Source of the DNA: Rotaria sp. Silwood1
Taxonomy: Eukaryota > Rotifera > Eurotatoria > Philodinida > Philodinidae
Direction of reading: 5' to 3'
Assembly (NCBI GenBank): GCA_905250075.1
Contig: CAJNOP010000018.1
Span: 186,001 to 250,000 of the forward strand
Length of the DNA stretch: 64,000 nucleotides
Shown here: piece after piece, positions 51,828 to 62,126 of the stretch
Numbering within the stretch: position 1 is the first letter of the stretch
Layout: the number at the start of each line of letters is the position of its first letter
Notes under the pieces: model-generated
Database searches by the model: none
What the model was told of the DNA's origin: nothing
Seen by the model: the letters and a program-made list of their open reading frames with translations, nothing else
Translations under genes and position numbers: made by a program

Positions 51828-52238
51828 TCAATATTTTTTTCCTTCGATATTTTCCACTTTCGACATTTTTTGTTTTGAACCTTTTTTATACCACTCAACA
51901 AACATATCTATTTGGGCAGTTTTAGTCTCGTCCTTGTGTAGTAAGTTAATACATCCTTTTAAAAGTTGATCAACGTCATCAAAAAATATCAAAAATATTT
52001 ATTTATTATTATTAATCATATCAAACAATGAATTGACATTTGTTCTTGGTAAAGAAACTAATGCATCTTCATTAATCTAGCCTTGATCTGAGAATTCATC
52101 ACGATAAGCATTATTTATTATATTAGCTAATGAATCACAGTCATCTACTGTAGCAAGACTATAGATCAGAGAATTGGAGCTTTCTTTACTATGATCAGAA
52201 TCGACTAATTCTGTATTTGTGGTCTTGTTAAAACTCAT
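51828..52238 (-). pseudogene. GNAT-family N-acetyltransferase pseudogene
   Basis: The frame opens at 52238 (MSFNKTT...) and reads SLATVDDCDSLANIINNAYR, the usual first strand and helix of a GNAT fold. It is cut by TAG at 52079-52077 just after DEFSDQG, where relatives have Trp (the QGWTTE-type motif). The same frame continues with INEDALVSLPRTNVNSLFDM, meets TAA at 52001-51999, and then gives LLKGCINLLHKDETKTAQID and MFVEWYKKG, matching the core GNAT strands before the acetyl-CoA loop. The CoA loop (Q/RxxGxG/A) is degraded and the frame stops at 51828. The gene has no introns. Such acetyltransferases in bdelloids are often bacterial in origin. It is non-functional as read. Confidence 0.7.
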
Positions 52239-52928
52239 TTTAAGGAATAAATAGAATGTGGCACATTTGTTTTGATAAATTGATATCGAATGAAAATATC
52301 TACAACGGAAACTCTTATGAGTAATAAAGTAGATCACTTTTTCAAGTTTACATTTTAAATATTAGTTAGAACTTAAAGATCATTTTGAAATTCATTTTCC
52401 ATCGATTTTACTTATATGTAACTAACAGAATATATCTTACATTGTTTTTTCCTTATCAAACTTTTTAAAACATAAATGATAACATGAGAAAAATGAATTG
52501 TTACTAAATCTAACAAAACATATAACGACATACATCAACTTTTCATAATTCTTACTTTATAGTGTCAATATTTAACGTTGGATATTTTCGTTAATATTCT
52601 GGTGGTCAATTAAAATGAATCTTAAATACGATGTCTTTCTATTTTGCATATATATTTGACAAAACTATGATTAAACCTAGAATGAATGACACTTGTTCAT
52701 ATCTCAATAAAAGATAACAATCATAACTAAGACACTCGAGTGATTCGATATATTTGGTTTTGACAGTATATTTTAAGAAGATTTGATAAGTTGTGAATAG
52801 AGTGACAACATTTATTAGTAAATAAATTGAAAAAACTTCGATGAACATGAATATGATTAACTTTCTTATTTCGAATAACGTAGATAGAGATCATTCATTA
52901 AATTTATCTTCTATATTCAATATTTAAA

Positions 52929-52998
52929 AGAGGATGTGGGTGTGGGTGTAATTATTGTAATAACCCACACCACCATCCCACCCACACCGACATCCTCT
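52929..52998. repeat. Foldback containing TGTGGG-like repeats
   Basis: A 20-bp left arm (52929-52948, AGAGGATGTGGGTGTGGGTG) pairs with 52979-52998 with a single mismatch. The 30-bp loop includes another ACCCACACCACC stretch, so alternative pairing is possible. The arm carries two TGTGGG units, the same as the telomere repeat reported for Adineta. It may be an interstitial telomeric remnant or a hairpin end of an element. Confidence 0.7.
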
Positions 52999-53724
52999 AT
53001 ATATTGCATATCTGATGTTAAAGCACGCCACAAGACATGAACATGTTTGTAATGAATTATCAAGATTTTCTCATTTTTGAAAAAATTCAACTTATTGTTT
53101 TTTCACAAAACAATTTAGAATATATTGTTCTTTAAAATCAATGAATAAGGTTGAGTTTTTGATGAAGCTCTACGTCAATTAATTAGTAAACGAGCTTTAT
53201 AGTAAAATCTTTTCGTATATATATTTGTTTTAATGCATCAATTCTTTTCTAATTCATTTCATGAGTACTGTTCGGAACCCCATACTCCAATTAATGTAAA
53301 AGAAGATAACACCAGTTTTATCTTGCTATGATGCTGTAGTTATTGAGTGATTTTTTAACTTTTCCACTTTCAGCATCACATAATTTTGTTCATGAAACTA
53401 AATAAAATGGGTTTTATTTTTGTTAAAGTCTTTTACAAAAAAAAAATCGCCTTCTACTATCTTTAGTATCAATTTCATATGCAACGGTTAACTGTATAGA
53501 TACTGATTATCCTTTGATATTTTTCATGCACAAAAAGAGAAAAGAATAAAACTGAACTATAAGTTTATTCTTTTAGAAGAAAATTATATTGATTTGATGA
53601 AACTTTTTTTTTATTTATAAAATCGAATTACCTTTAAGCACATCTCTACACTAGATAATATAAAATAAAGTAACATTTGAACTTCTTAATAATGATGGTC
53701 TTGTTGATAGTAAAATTTAAATTA
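52999..53724. other. Non-coding stretch, nothing recognised
   Basis: AT-rich sequence between the foldback and the decayed minus-strand gene. No open frame of interest on either strand. Confidence 0.45.
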
Positions 53725-55316
53725 CTATTTGTTTTTTTCTGATTTAACTACTTTTGTTTCACTACATCCGATAGATTTTGCTGCTTCACTACAAAAATGA
53801 TCATAGATACTTTAATTTTATTTCATTACTCGAAAAACCTTTCTGTTATTGCTGATAAAATTCGCACTTGCATATATTCATTATTATTACATATTTCTTT
53901 TATCATATTTTTCTAAGAAATATTCTATTAATGGACTATCATCGTCATTACTGGATATTTCCTATTGTAACATTATTAACTGGTTATTCTGATCTTAAAG
54001 ATTGACATTCAAAGCCTTTAAAAAATATTTCTATTAAATAAGAGAACCTTCAACAAAAGTATTTTTATGAATAATTTACTTCAACTCCCATTGGTCTTGA
54101 TATATTACCTCTTTCAGTAAAATAACCTGTTAATGTTGTACCATCATCATTTGATGGTAGTGGTAGCCATGAATATTGAATTGAATTCAATGGAACGATT
54201 TTCGTTAATGATGATCATCCTTCTGGTATATTTGAACATGTGTATGAACTTTTAGCAGTAATCGTACGAGTCGTTATTAATATTGGTAATATTCCAACAC
54301 AATTCTCCCCATATATACGAAAATGATGTGTAACATTTTCAGTGAAATCAGCATGAGTAATTGATGATTAGAGAAGTATTTTTGTCTTATTTATTTCGGT
54401 ATTTCGAACAAAATTTCTTTTTTTTCTCTTTTCTCTCTTAGCGTCCTAGTGTTTATTTGACGACTGGTTCGTATTTATTCTTTATCCATTTTCTATTCGA
54501 TTATTATTACTTTTATCAAGATCCCCAATACAATTTGATAAACTTCGAAATATTGATAGGGATTATTTCCAAAACTGCGAACTTGATCAGTTACTCCTTT
54601 GGTGTTCATAATTAATTGAATTCCTACACAAATCACTCCATCTAAAGAATAAAAAACAAACGATCAATCGATCGAAGTTTATGTTCTTATAAATTTTATA
54701 TCTAATGGTTTTATATGGTCATTTGTTTATCATCAACATATGTCATAAATTGTTGGTTAACCATAGGCGGTATTGAACGATCCATAGTGGCTTTATTGTT
54801 CGTTTCATTCATGAAAAAATTTTGAGGATACTGACGAGTAGTGGATAATTGAGAAAAAAAAGTTTTTTATTTTTATAGATATGGATTTGATTCTTCAATT
54901 CGACGTTGTTGTCGATAGTATTGACACTCTTTATTTTTTGGAAACGAATAAATAATTATTTTCGAATAATACATGAGTATAAGGGAAATCAATTTTGGTT
55001 GAGTATCATGATGATAACACTGAATGAGATTCTTGATAATGAAGATCGTATAGTTTTTATATTGGTATTAGATAAATAGGTGAAGATCGACATAAATGAA
55101 ATTTAGGACTGGTACCGTATTTTATTTGCGATGACTAGTCTCTATTTATCAGAACAGTTGTAAAACTATACGAATCAGTTTATGAGAATCAAGAAGATTT
55201 TTAACATCATAAACTTGAGAGGATTATGACTAGTTGATTTCGAACGTCTTTTTCGACCTTCACGAAACCGTTCAATATTATCTTTAAACTGTTTCCAGAC
55301 ATGGACGTTATAAACA
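53725..55316 (-). pseudogene. Decayed multi-exon gene, unknown family
   Basis: Several minus-strand pieces look like protein but are separated by stops and frame changes. From 5' to 3' they read KQFKDNIERFREGRKRRSK; DVKNLLDSHKLIRIVLQLF; NKECQYYRQQRRIEESN; PQNFFMNETNNKATMDRSIP then NQQFMTYVDD; after an acceptor TTCTTTAG, DGVICVGIQLIMNTKGVTDQ followed by VRSFGNNPYQYFEVY; VTHHFRIYGENCVGILPI... SSYTCSNIPEG, stop, SSLTKIVPLNSIQYSWLPLP... TGYFTERGNISRPMGVEV; GFECQSLRSE; DDDSPLIEYFLEKYDKR; and a C-terminus AAKSIGCSETKVVKSEKNK with TAG at 53727-53725. At least one break is a TGA where Trp would fit. Splice sites can be seen for some pieces. I cannot identify the parent protein. Confidence 0.5.
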
Positions 55317-56165
55317 AAAATATTTTATCATGAATACGTCTCCCTTGAATATATAGTACAGTACGGCATTTATTATAGAAGTGACAGTTTTACTTATCTA
55401 TCTAACTCAGAAATGAATAGCTTTGATCAAAATTCTTATATTATCAAATCAACTGAAGAATGATAATATCCAGTAGAATTATAGGATTAAAATTAAAAGT
55501 TATAAACATATTTCCTCTTTTATCTGTACACTTTTTTTGGAATCCTAGTCATCAAAAGAAGACGAAAATAGCTGTACAATAACAACTGAAATAAAAGAAA
55601 TCATTCTTACATTTCTGTTGAATTCGTCGAAAAATATCGTGAAGTTTCTTTTTGACAGATAAACAGACATTTTTTCACGATCGTAATGAATTTGATTGTT
55701 AAATCTATTATTTTGATTTTTTTTTAAATTGATTTTGATCAATGTTTATAACGGAATTTTAATGATTTGTTTGTATAGAAACCAAGAAAACGATTATAGT
55801 AACTACGTCTAACATATATTTTCTGCACTTAAAATGATTTTAGTAGATTCTTTAAAGAAGGTGCAGATCCAGTCACATTTTTGACTTTCTTAGTCTATAC
55901 ACAAGAGTCCTCAACTACCAAATTTTACATATTTTCTATGCCATGGATATTGTATACTTTGAGTTGCGTCCATTCAACTAAAACTTTAAAAAAGCAACAG
56001 TATTTCAGAACAATGAAAGTCAATGAAACGCAAAAATATCCGATTTCATTTTTCATATTTCCTACTTCCGACTGATTCAATTAGTTGGTTAAATACAATC
56101 AAAACTCTCATTAAAATTCAATAGAAGGATAGATCAGTTTATTGAACGACGAAAAAAAGAAAATT
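55317..56165. other. Intergenic region, possibly more of the decayed gene
   Basis: A minus-strand frame at 55742-55545 (SKRNFTIFFDEFNRN...) may be one more remnant of the neighbouring decayed gene, but the evidence is thin. The remainder, up to the ART-TPR stop codon, is AT-rich 3' flank. Confidence 0.35.
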
Positions 56166-59135
56166 TTACAATTTTCCTCGAATTTTTTCAAATGTGTTTT
56201 TATAGTCCAAGAGATTAGGATGATTTGAAGACAATTTCTCTTCACTGATTTCTATTGCTTGTTGAACATTTTTTATTGCCATACTATTTTGTTGAGTAGC
56301 TAAATATAATTTCGCTAAACTATGATAGATTAGAGCCAAATCAGGATGATTTTTTGGCAGTTTATGTTCATATATTTGTAATGCTTTCTGAAAATATGTC
56401 AAGGCTGTTGAATAATCTTTCATTTCTCGATAAGTTTCACCTAAATTCATATATGTCGTTGCACGATCCAGAGGACTACATTGAACATTTTCTTGAATAT
56501 TTAACGCTTTCCGTTGAAATGAAAGTGCCATTTCATAATTACCCATCAATCTATGAATATCACCAATATCTGCGTATGTAATAGCCCGATTTGGATGTGT
56601 TTCAGGTAATGTTTGCTGACGTAGTGCAAGAGCTCTTTCAAAATACTCAAGTGCCTTTGAATAATCTTTCATACCACGATAAACTCTTCCTAAGCGATTG
56701 TAAGTAAAGGCATAATCTGGATTACCTTCTTGAAATGCTTGTCGTTGAATTTGAAAAGCATTTTGAACAGCTTTAAGAGCTGCTGCATAATTACCCATTC
56801 TTTCGTAACACGCTGCAAAATTCAGATTTGTGATCGCCACATCGGGATGAGTCAAGGACAGAGCCTTTTCTTCAATTTGTTGTGCTTTTTTGTAAAATTC
56901 GAGTGCTATCGAGTAGTCACCCATGTTGTCGTACACAAGACCGATGTTATTGTAGGACGTAGCCAAATCGGGATGATTCCGAGGCAAAGCTTTTTCGAAT
57001 ATTTCATGTACTTTTCCGAAAAATGTAAGTGCTTTCCAGTAGTCACCCATACTGTAATATGCTACACCGATGTTGTTGTAAGACATAGCCAAACCAGGAT
57101 GATTCGGAGGCAGATCTGTTTCTCTTATGTGGAGTGCTTTATCGTAAAACTCGACTGCTTTCGAGTAGTTGCCCATGCTGTAGTACACCCCACCGATGTT
57201 GTTGTAGGACATGGCCAAATCGGGGCGATTTGGTGGCAAAGCTTTTTCCAATATTTTACGTGCTTTTTCGTAAAATTCAAGTGTTTTTGAGTAATCATCT
57301 ATAGTTTTGTACACTTGACCGATGTTGTTGTAAGAGGTAGCCAGATCAGGATGAGTCGAGGGCAGAGTTTTTTCTTTAATTTGAACTGCTTTATCGTAAA
57401 ATTGAAGTGCTTTCGAATAGTTGCCCATATTTTGATACACTTGACCGATGTTATTGTAGGACGTAGCCAACGAGGAATGGTTTGGAGGTAGAGCTTTTTC
57501 GAGTATTTTATGTGCTTCATCATAAAACTCAAGTGCTTTGGAGTAGTTGCCTATGTTAGTATATACGTTACCGATGCTGTTGTAGGTAGAAGCCAATGAA
57601 AGGTTGTCTTCTGAAAAAGCTTTTGGGTGGATCTCGAGAGATGCCTTATAAAATGAAATTGCTCTTTGGTATTGTCCTTGGTCATTTTTTAAACATCCAA
57701 GGTGATGATAGATATTCGATCTTTCACGTTCATCGGATGTCTGTTCCAGTAATGTTGTGTACAATTCTTCGGCTTTGTCGAATCGACCTAGTCTTAGCAG
57801 CAATTTACCTATTCGATGCCATCCAGTGCTACCTGTTACTTCTTTTCGGATATGTTCGGTTAATTGACGGAGTTGTTGATTGTCATCTGATGTAAGTTGA
57901 AGGTCCACTTCATAAAGTGGACTTCTGTCATCAATTTCCCGAATGTCATCAATTCGAAAAACGGTATGTATGGGAAAGAGAATTTCGTTTTCATTCTTGA
58001 AATAACTCACCTCCTGAATGGAGGCAAACGGTATCGATGAGATGGTGGAATCTATTGTTATTTGAAAAAGAATACCGACCATATCAGTTGTTGTTAATGC
58101 ATTCTTGGCGAAATTGAAGGAGACATCTCGATTTTCACTGGTAGATAAAAGGTTATTGAAAGAAATAAGTCCACCTTTATTTCTAGTTAGTTTTTCGTAG
58201 TCTGCTATCAATAATCCTTGGCCTCGATAAACTAGAAAGATCTTTCTAAGATATTGACTACTCTGTCTTTTGTGTAAAATTTCAATTTGTCGATGTAAAT
58301 TGCAAAGAAAAAATCCCATTCTGATAATGACATCACCGTCCAATGTTCGTAATGCTCGATTCAGCATTTTATATATGAAACATTGGCGTGTATACCACCA
58401 AATAGTTGATGTTGGATGATAAGTGCGTTGGAATTCATCAATAAGTTGGAGCTCTTCGGTATTGCCTAGATATTTTTCTTCACAAAACTTGACCAATTCT
58501 TTGATTGCTTTTTGATCATGTTCCGTGTCGAGAATGATTTCATTAAGTATTTGAGTGTACATGAAGACTAGATCTAGCTGATTGAAGTTTTCGCTAGAAA
58601 CTTCTTCATTGACACCAATAATACTGATCGTTGTATTATTTTGATCACATTGCTTAACAGTCATTCGCAATAATTTGCATATGGACTTCATTGATTTGTG
58701 GACACCTTTAACTTTTGGCCAATTTCGAGCCCATGTTTTGTGAAATTGTTTGTTACGACAAAATATGTAAATACTATGTAACTGTGTCATCTCATGGATT
58801 TCTGGCACGAGATGTTTACCTAAAGATCCTGAAGTGATGAGAAAAACCTTCTCCAGAGTAATGCTATTAAGAAATTCAATAGATTCATTTGGTTGTGTAA
58901 AAGTGTTGACATCGTTGATGATGCCTTGTACTTTTGCAATTTTCTTTTGCCAACTTTCTTTTGATTTGTCGATAGTAGCATCAACCCAGATTACTAAATG
59001 GTTCTCAACAACGCGTCGTCTTTGTTCTCCACTCATTTTCAATGTATAATATTTGGTGTTCGGACAAATATTACCTATTCTCTTTATACTTTTGATGTTC
59101 TTTGTTTTTTTTTCTAGGTTTATTTTCGACGTCAA
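56166..59135 (-). CDS. ADP-ribosyltransferase with 13 TPR repeats (ART-TPR), intronless
   Basis: Single open frame of 989 residues in an otherwise intron-rich window. A second start at 59036 (MSGEQRRRVV) fits better with where the first domain begins. Residues about 44-155 form an N-terminal alpha/beta domain (HLVIWVDATID; KVFLITSGSLGKHLVPEIHE; SIYIFCRNK), a Rossmann-like pattern. Residues about 245-410 carry an R-S-E class mono-ADP-ribosyltransferase fold: R304 in VYRGQG, STS at 331-333 (LLSTSENRDVSF), and E382-N-E384 in KNENEILFP, the ExE motif of arginine-type enzymes that use NAD+. Residues 439-973 are 13 tetratricopeptide repeats of 42 residues, kinesin-light-chain type, likely for protein binding. 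No signal peptide or membrane segment is seen, so it is probably cytosolic. The target is unknown. All catalytic residues are intact. Fusions like this are an expanded type in bdelloid rotifers as I recall. Confidence 0.9.
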   Translation of the reverse strand: MTSKINLEKKTKNIKSIKRIGNICPNTKYYTLKMSGEQRRRVVENHLVIWVDATIDKSKESWQKKIAKVQGIINDVNTFTQPNESIEFLNSITLEKVFLITSGSLGKHLVPEIHEMTQLHSIYIFCRNKQFHKTWARNWPKVKGVHKSMKSICKLLRMTVKQCDQNNTTISIIGVNEEVSSENFNQLDLVFMYTQILNEIILDTEHDQKAIKELVKFCEEKYLGNTEELQLIDEFQRTYHPTSTIWWYTRQCFIYKMLNRALRTLDGDVIIRMGFFLCNLHRQIEILHKRQSSQYLRKIFLVYRGQGLLIADYEKLTRNKGGLISFNNLLSTSENRDVSFNFAKNALTTTDMVGILFQITIDSTISSIPFASIQEVSYFKNENEILFPIHTVFRIDDIREIDDRSPLYEVDLQLTSDDNQQLRQLTEHIRKEVTGSTGWHRIGKLLLRLGRFDKAEELYTTLLEQTSDERERSNIYHHLGCLKNDQGQYQRAISFYKASLEIHPKAFSEDNLSLASTYNSIGNVYTNIGNYSKALEFYDEAHKILEKALPPNHSSLATSYNNIGQVYQNMGNYSKALQFYDKAVQIKEKTLPSTHPDLATSYNNIGQVYKTIDDYSKTLEFYEKARKILEKALPPNRPDLAMSYNNIGGVYYSMGNYSKAVEFYDKALHIRETDLPPNHPGLAMSYNNIGVAYYSMGDYWKALTFFGKVHEIFEKALPRNHPDLATSYNNIGLVYDNMGDYSIALEFYKKAQQIEEKALSLTHPDVAITNLNFAACYERMGNYAAALKAVQNAFQIQRQAFQEGNPDYAFTYNRLGRVYRGMKDYSKALEYFERALALRQQTLPETHPNRAITYADIGDIHRLMGNYEMALSFQRKALNIQENVQCSPLDRATTYMNLGETYREMKDYSTALTYFQKALQIYEHKLPKNHPDLALIYHSLAKLYLATQQNSMAIKNVQQAIEISEEKLSSNHPNLLDYKNTFEKIRGKL
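56841..57596 (-). repeat. Six near-identical 126-bp tandem units encoding TPRs 3-8
   Basis: Units covering residues 514-765 of the ART-TPR protein share long identical stretches at the protein and DNA level (LATSYNNIGQVY, MGNYSKALEFYDKA, EKALPPNHPD), while TPRs 1-2 and 9-13 are more diverged. This points to recent unequal exchange or gene conversion within the array. The antisense open frame at 56730-57290 is a by-product of this periodicity. Confidence 0.8.
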
Positions 59136-61530
59136 ATGTGGATATTTTCTTTTTCATTCACACTCAATAACAAACTTTATCTAGTTGCAGTTGAAAATAT
59201 GCTTGTTAAAAACAAATAAAAAGGAAAAAATCAACGACGTTATTAATGTGTTTGTTATTTTTTTCGACTTTCCTTTGCTTTTTATGCGTACAATGACTTT
59301 AATATTTTTGCATCAGATATCTTGTCTCATACCTTTTCTATTTTTTCTCGCTGTGCTTATCATTGTCATGCTAATTATGTGAATGAAATAAGAAGAAACA
59401 TAATTCTAATTTTAAGTGATACAACAATTAAATAACAGTTTCTATTTGTCGAATATAATGTTGATTATTAATCAGTGATTGAAGTCAAACTACTGGTCTG
59501 ATTCTGCTTAACTCTCAGTGATATTTATGGCGTCTCATTAGTGATTGGAGTAATGATGACTTTCATAACTGTTCTTCTTTCATTAATATCTATGATTCAT
59601 AAAGAAGTAATATTTAAGTTTTATTTATTGCTATGTGCATGTAAAAGAAAGTCATTTATGTTTGCATATAAATGAAAAGCAATGAATAGAATCGCTGGTA
59701 TCTGCATTTAATCGAAATCGCCAGAATTATTGAATTGTTCAAACAGAGAAGTTTGTTCCGTGAATAACAAATCTCGGCCGTAACATTGATTGCATGGTTC
59801 TTTTGAATTTCTTCTGAAGAAAAAACAAACACAAAGCAATTTTTGTTATGGGTGTCATCGATTTTATTTTTCTTCCGTTCGTCTCTGTATAACACGTGAA
59901 AATGGGATGATAAAATATGTAAACAAAGGGCTAATGAAGAAACATGATATTACATTTTTCTTCCTTTCTTTCTATGTAATTGCATCTCATGAATAGCTTT
60001 TTGTCCCTATCTGTTTATCTTCTTAAATTGTGTTGCCGAGTTCGAATCAATTAAAATGCATCATTGCATTACATTCATTTCGTTTCTATCCATGATAATT
60101 GATTTACGAGTATTTATTGTCGTGAAAATCTATATACTTAGTATGATTAGCATCATATTGACAAGATTGTTAAAATCGAACGCCTGTTCAAGGATCAGTT
60201 CTTTCGAGCATTTAGTTTTTTCAATGTGACAAAAACATTTAAAAACTTGTCATTATGTCAAGAGAGATTTTTTCGTAACCTTTGTTATTTTTGCAGATGT
60301 TTACATTGATATAATATATTTTTCATTGAAGATAAATTTTATGTCTCGCATTGTACTCAGCTAACATACTAAAGTGACATGTATAATAGACTTTACTACG
60401 AAAATGTGCGGTAATCTATTGGTTAATCATTTATTCATTGTTTTGCTTTGCCCAACAATGTATAATCAAGGTAAAGATATATGCTGCATTGTCGTAGAAT
60501 TCGTTTGCTAGATTACTTGTCGATTAACATTCAGTGGAGAACATGTTGAGAGATCAATCAATGATCGAGATTGAATCACCTCGAGGTAATCTGACAGGGA
60601 TCAAATCGTTCCGTACATCGTATTTCGCAATCAAGTACAATTCGAATACATTCTAGTGTTCTATATATATAATTTTAAGAGGAACTAATATTTTATATGA
60701 TTGTGATAGTAACGTAGATGTAGTATCACCGTGCTATTTATTTTATACAGATACTTGAATATATACATTAAATGCAGCCTACAGTAGATAGTTAAAATTG
60801 GAGCCAGCACTCTATAATGTTTATGTATGTTATAAAACCAGGGTAAAAAGCCAACAGCTTTAGATATTATGTTTCAATATTTAAAACACCAATTTCATAT
60901 ATATTATTTAATATTGAGTTCAAGCAGTAGACACTTCAATATGTTGCTGAAAAAATATTGATTAGTCACTATAAACAAATGCATTCGTTTATTGTTCAAC
61001 TTTGATGATTTGAAAATTTATTATTTCTGACTTAGTTATATTCTATGAGTAAGAGGGTGAAAACATTTGAAAATTTCTAAACTTCTCTAGGCTGAATATT
61101 GATCAAAAACTTAGAAACTATCAAAATAATTTTGATATATTTCGATTTTCTAATAGATGTACTAATCACGACATTATGAGAACCAATAAAATGGAAAGAA
61201 AGGTTTACACAAAAGAGTTATATATATTGTAAAAATTTCAACATATCAAAGCTACAATTAGATAATCGTTGTCATTATCTATGTATCATGTTAGAGTTCG
61301 ATGATCCCGATTCGATTCCTAGAATATCACATCGAATCAAAATCATTAAATTATCAGATAGGTTCGAAAATCTTAAATCTATTTTGAAATATTTTCACTA
61401 TTGAAACGTTGAGATTCAAGAAACTTCATCGTTGAATACTTATAGAGTATTATACATATAAATTGAAATTTTTAATCTTAAGAATAATAAAATGAAGATT
61501 TCTTCGCATAGTTGTAAGAATTTTTATATC
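59136..61530. other. Intergenic region upstream of the ART-TPR gene
   Basis: About 2.4 kb with no supported gene. It should contain the ART-TPR promoter on its left edge. Open frames at 59185-59382 and 59656-59996 look like chance. Around 60520-60660 composition is a little richer in CG, without a recognisable feature. Confidence 0.5.
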
Positions 61531-61980
61531 TTTCTGTTTCATATTGTGGCTCATCATGGTGATGATACAATACCTCAAGAATTCTTAGCTAGACAGATTA
61601 ATGATAGACAATGTCTAATTCAAACAACAATATATCTTAATAATGATTTATTTTCAGAAACTCATCGTCCATTTTCTATGATAAAAATGTTATTTCTCTA
61701 ACCACAAAGAGAATTCAACAAGAATTAGATGAAATAACTGATTTATTATTTATTCTACAATGCTTCATATAATCTTATACAACATCTAGAATGTTATATT
61801 AATTAATGAATTACATATAGAAATGGATGGGTCAATGCAATAAATGAAGTAGAAACATTTGAGAAAAATTCTATTTCTATTAGAATAATGAATAGTCCAC
61901 TCGATCCAATTACTGGAAAATGTATGGTTAATACGTATAGATCATTATCCAAATTTAGAAGATCTTGATAATAGATGAAA
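61531..61980 (+). pseudogene. Decayed coding-like fragment, unknown family
   Basis: A plus-strand frame reads GDDTIPQEFLARQINDRQ, CLIQTTIYLNNDLFSETHRP and FSMIKML. The reading then moves to another frame with TTKRIQQELDEITDLLFILQ, and to a third with NGWVNAINEVETFEKNSIS and IMNSPLDPITGKCMV, each ending in stops. Composition is protein-like but no domain is recognised. It is probably an old, frame-shifted gene remnant. Confidence 0.35.
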
Positions 61981-62126
61981 ACATTTATTTGATTTTCATA
62001 ATTCCATTTCGACTTTAATTTGTCATTAAAATAAAACAAAATGCGTAGAACAACGTTCTTCGAAACAGACAAAGTTATTTATTTATTTATTAACAAAATA
62101 TACAGAAACTAGTCACTAAATCGGCT

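Noticed and set aside
56730..57290. 186-residue open frame on the plus strand
   Set aside because: It lies antisense to the TPR array and repeats with the same 126-bp period, so it is a shadow of the ART-TPR gene.
61290..61330. TTCGATGATCCCGATTCGATTCC resembling a tRNA T-arm
   Set aside because: No acceptor stem, anticodon arm or D-arm can be placed around it.
61803..62072. 89-residue minus-strand frame
   Set aside because: It runs antisense to the more protein-like plus-strand fragment at 61531-61980.
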